In this document: in pieces, positions 63,966 through 64,000 of the stretch | Layout: the number at the start of each line of letters is the position of its first letter | How positions within the stretch are numbered: the stretch's first letter is position 1 | Assembly (NCBI GenBank): GCA_012295275.1 | Contig: CM022670.1 | Location: 26,313,244 to 26,377,243, forward strand | Source of the DNA: Chrysomallon squamiferum | Lineage: Eukaryota; Mollusca; Gastropoda; Neomphalida; Peltospiridae | Length of the DNA: 64,000 nt | Direction: 5' to 3' | Made by a program: the position numbers and the translations under genes | The notes under the pieces: model-generated | What the model was told of the DNA's origin: nothing | The model's database searches: none | The model's input: the letters and a program-made list of their open reading frames with translations, nothing else

Positions 63966-64000
63966 AGTAGTAATAGGGGTTAGGCAACTAACGAAAATAT

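Larger units (their letters stand above)
62688..64000 (+). other. Gene D intron 4 (runs past the window)
   Basis: No further exon of the methyltransferase domain was found. A tRNA-like SINE segment lies at 63430-63495 (minus) and a GTA then GTT tract at 63510-63965, with about 28 GTT units at the end. Confidence 0.5.

Overview
The window looks like nuclear DNA of an invertebrate animal, most likely a mollusc and possibly a gastropod. It is AT-rich, full of microsatellites, has short phase-matched exons with GT-AG (and some GC-AG) introns, and carries degenerate tRNA-derived SINE heads. No bacterial, phage or CRISPR-like organisation is visible. The species assignment is inference.

The left two thirds (1-44.9 kb) is a cluster of type-B carboxylesterase/cholinesterase-like genes read from the minus strand. 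From left to right: gene A, with its first coding exon at 7227-7430 and its second exon cut by the window edge at 1-39; a decayed copy P (9.07-12.88 kb); gene B (13953-23349), eleven exons with all three catalytic residues; and gene C (27011-39782), the same eleven exons but with a one-base insertion in exon 5. B and C sit in a tandem segmental duplication (about 13.15-26.0 kb and 26.4-43.0 kb). The C unit is longer mainly because a minisatellite in intron 1 has grown to about 4.4 kb and a GTAT microsatellite has grown upstream. A fragment of a P-like copy lies inverted at 44.0-44.9 kb.

Gene B reads as an esterase of about 587 residues: signal peptide, [11 protein letters not shown] signature, an HGG oxyanion region, GHSAG nucleophile elbow, TTRDE acid loop, VPHGRD histidine loop, and a C-terminal transmembrane helix with a short basic cytoplasmic tail. 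It is therefore probably an ectoenzyme anchored in the plasma membrane. The exon 7/8 junction does not keep frame with the obvious donor in either B or C, which leaves a question over the gene model.

The right third (about 45-64 kb) holds the 5' part of a plus-strand gene D. A type II membrane anchor exon (48789-48905), a 10.9 kb intron, a Thr-rich stem exon and two exons of a METTL24-like methyltransferase domain are visible; the rest lies beyond the window. Its introns contain a 283 bp hAT-type MITE with a perfect 8 bp target duplication (60545-60827) and an inverted piece of the esterase intron 2 (about 58075-58520).

Most long open frames on both strands are artefacts of tri-, tetra- and hexanucleotide repeats, especially the 27/33 bp minisatellite at 33.7-38.2 kb. 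I saw no defence, toxin or viral system.
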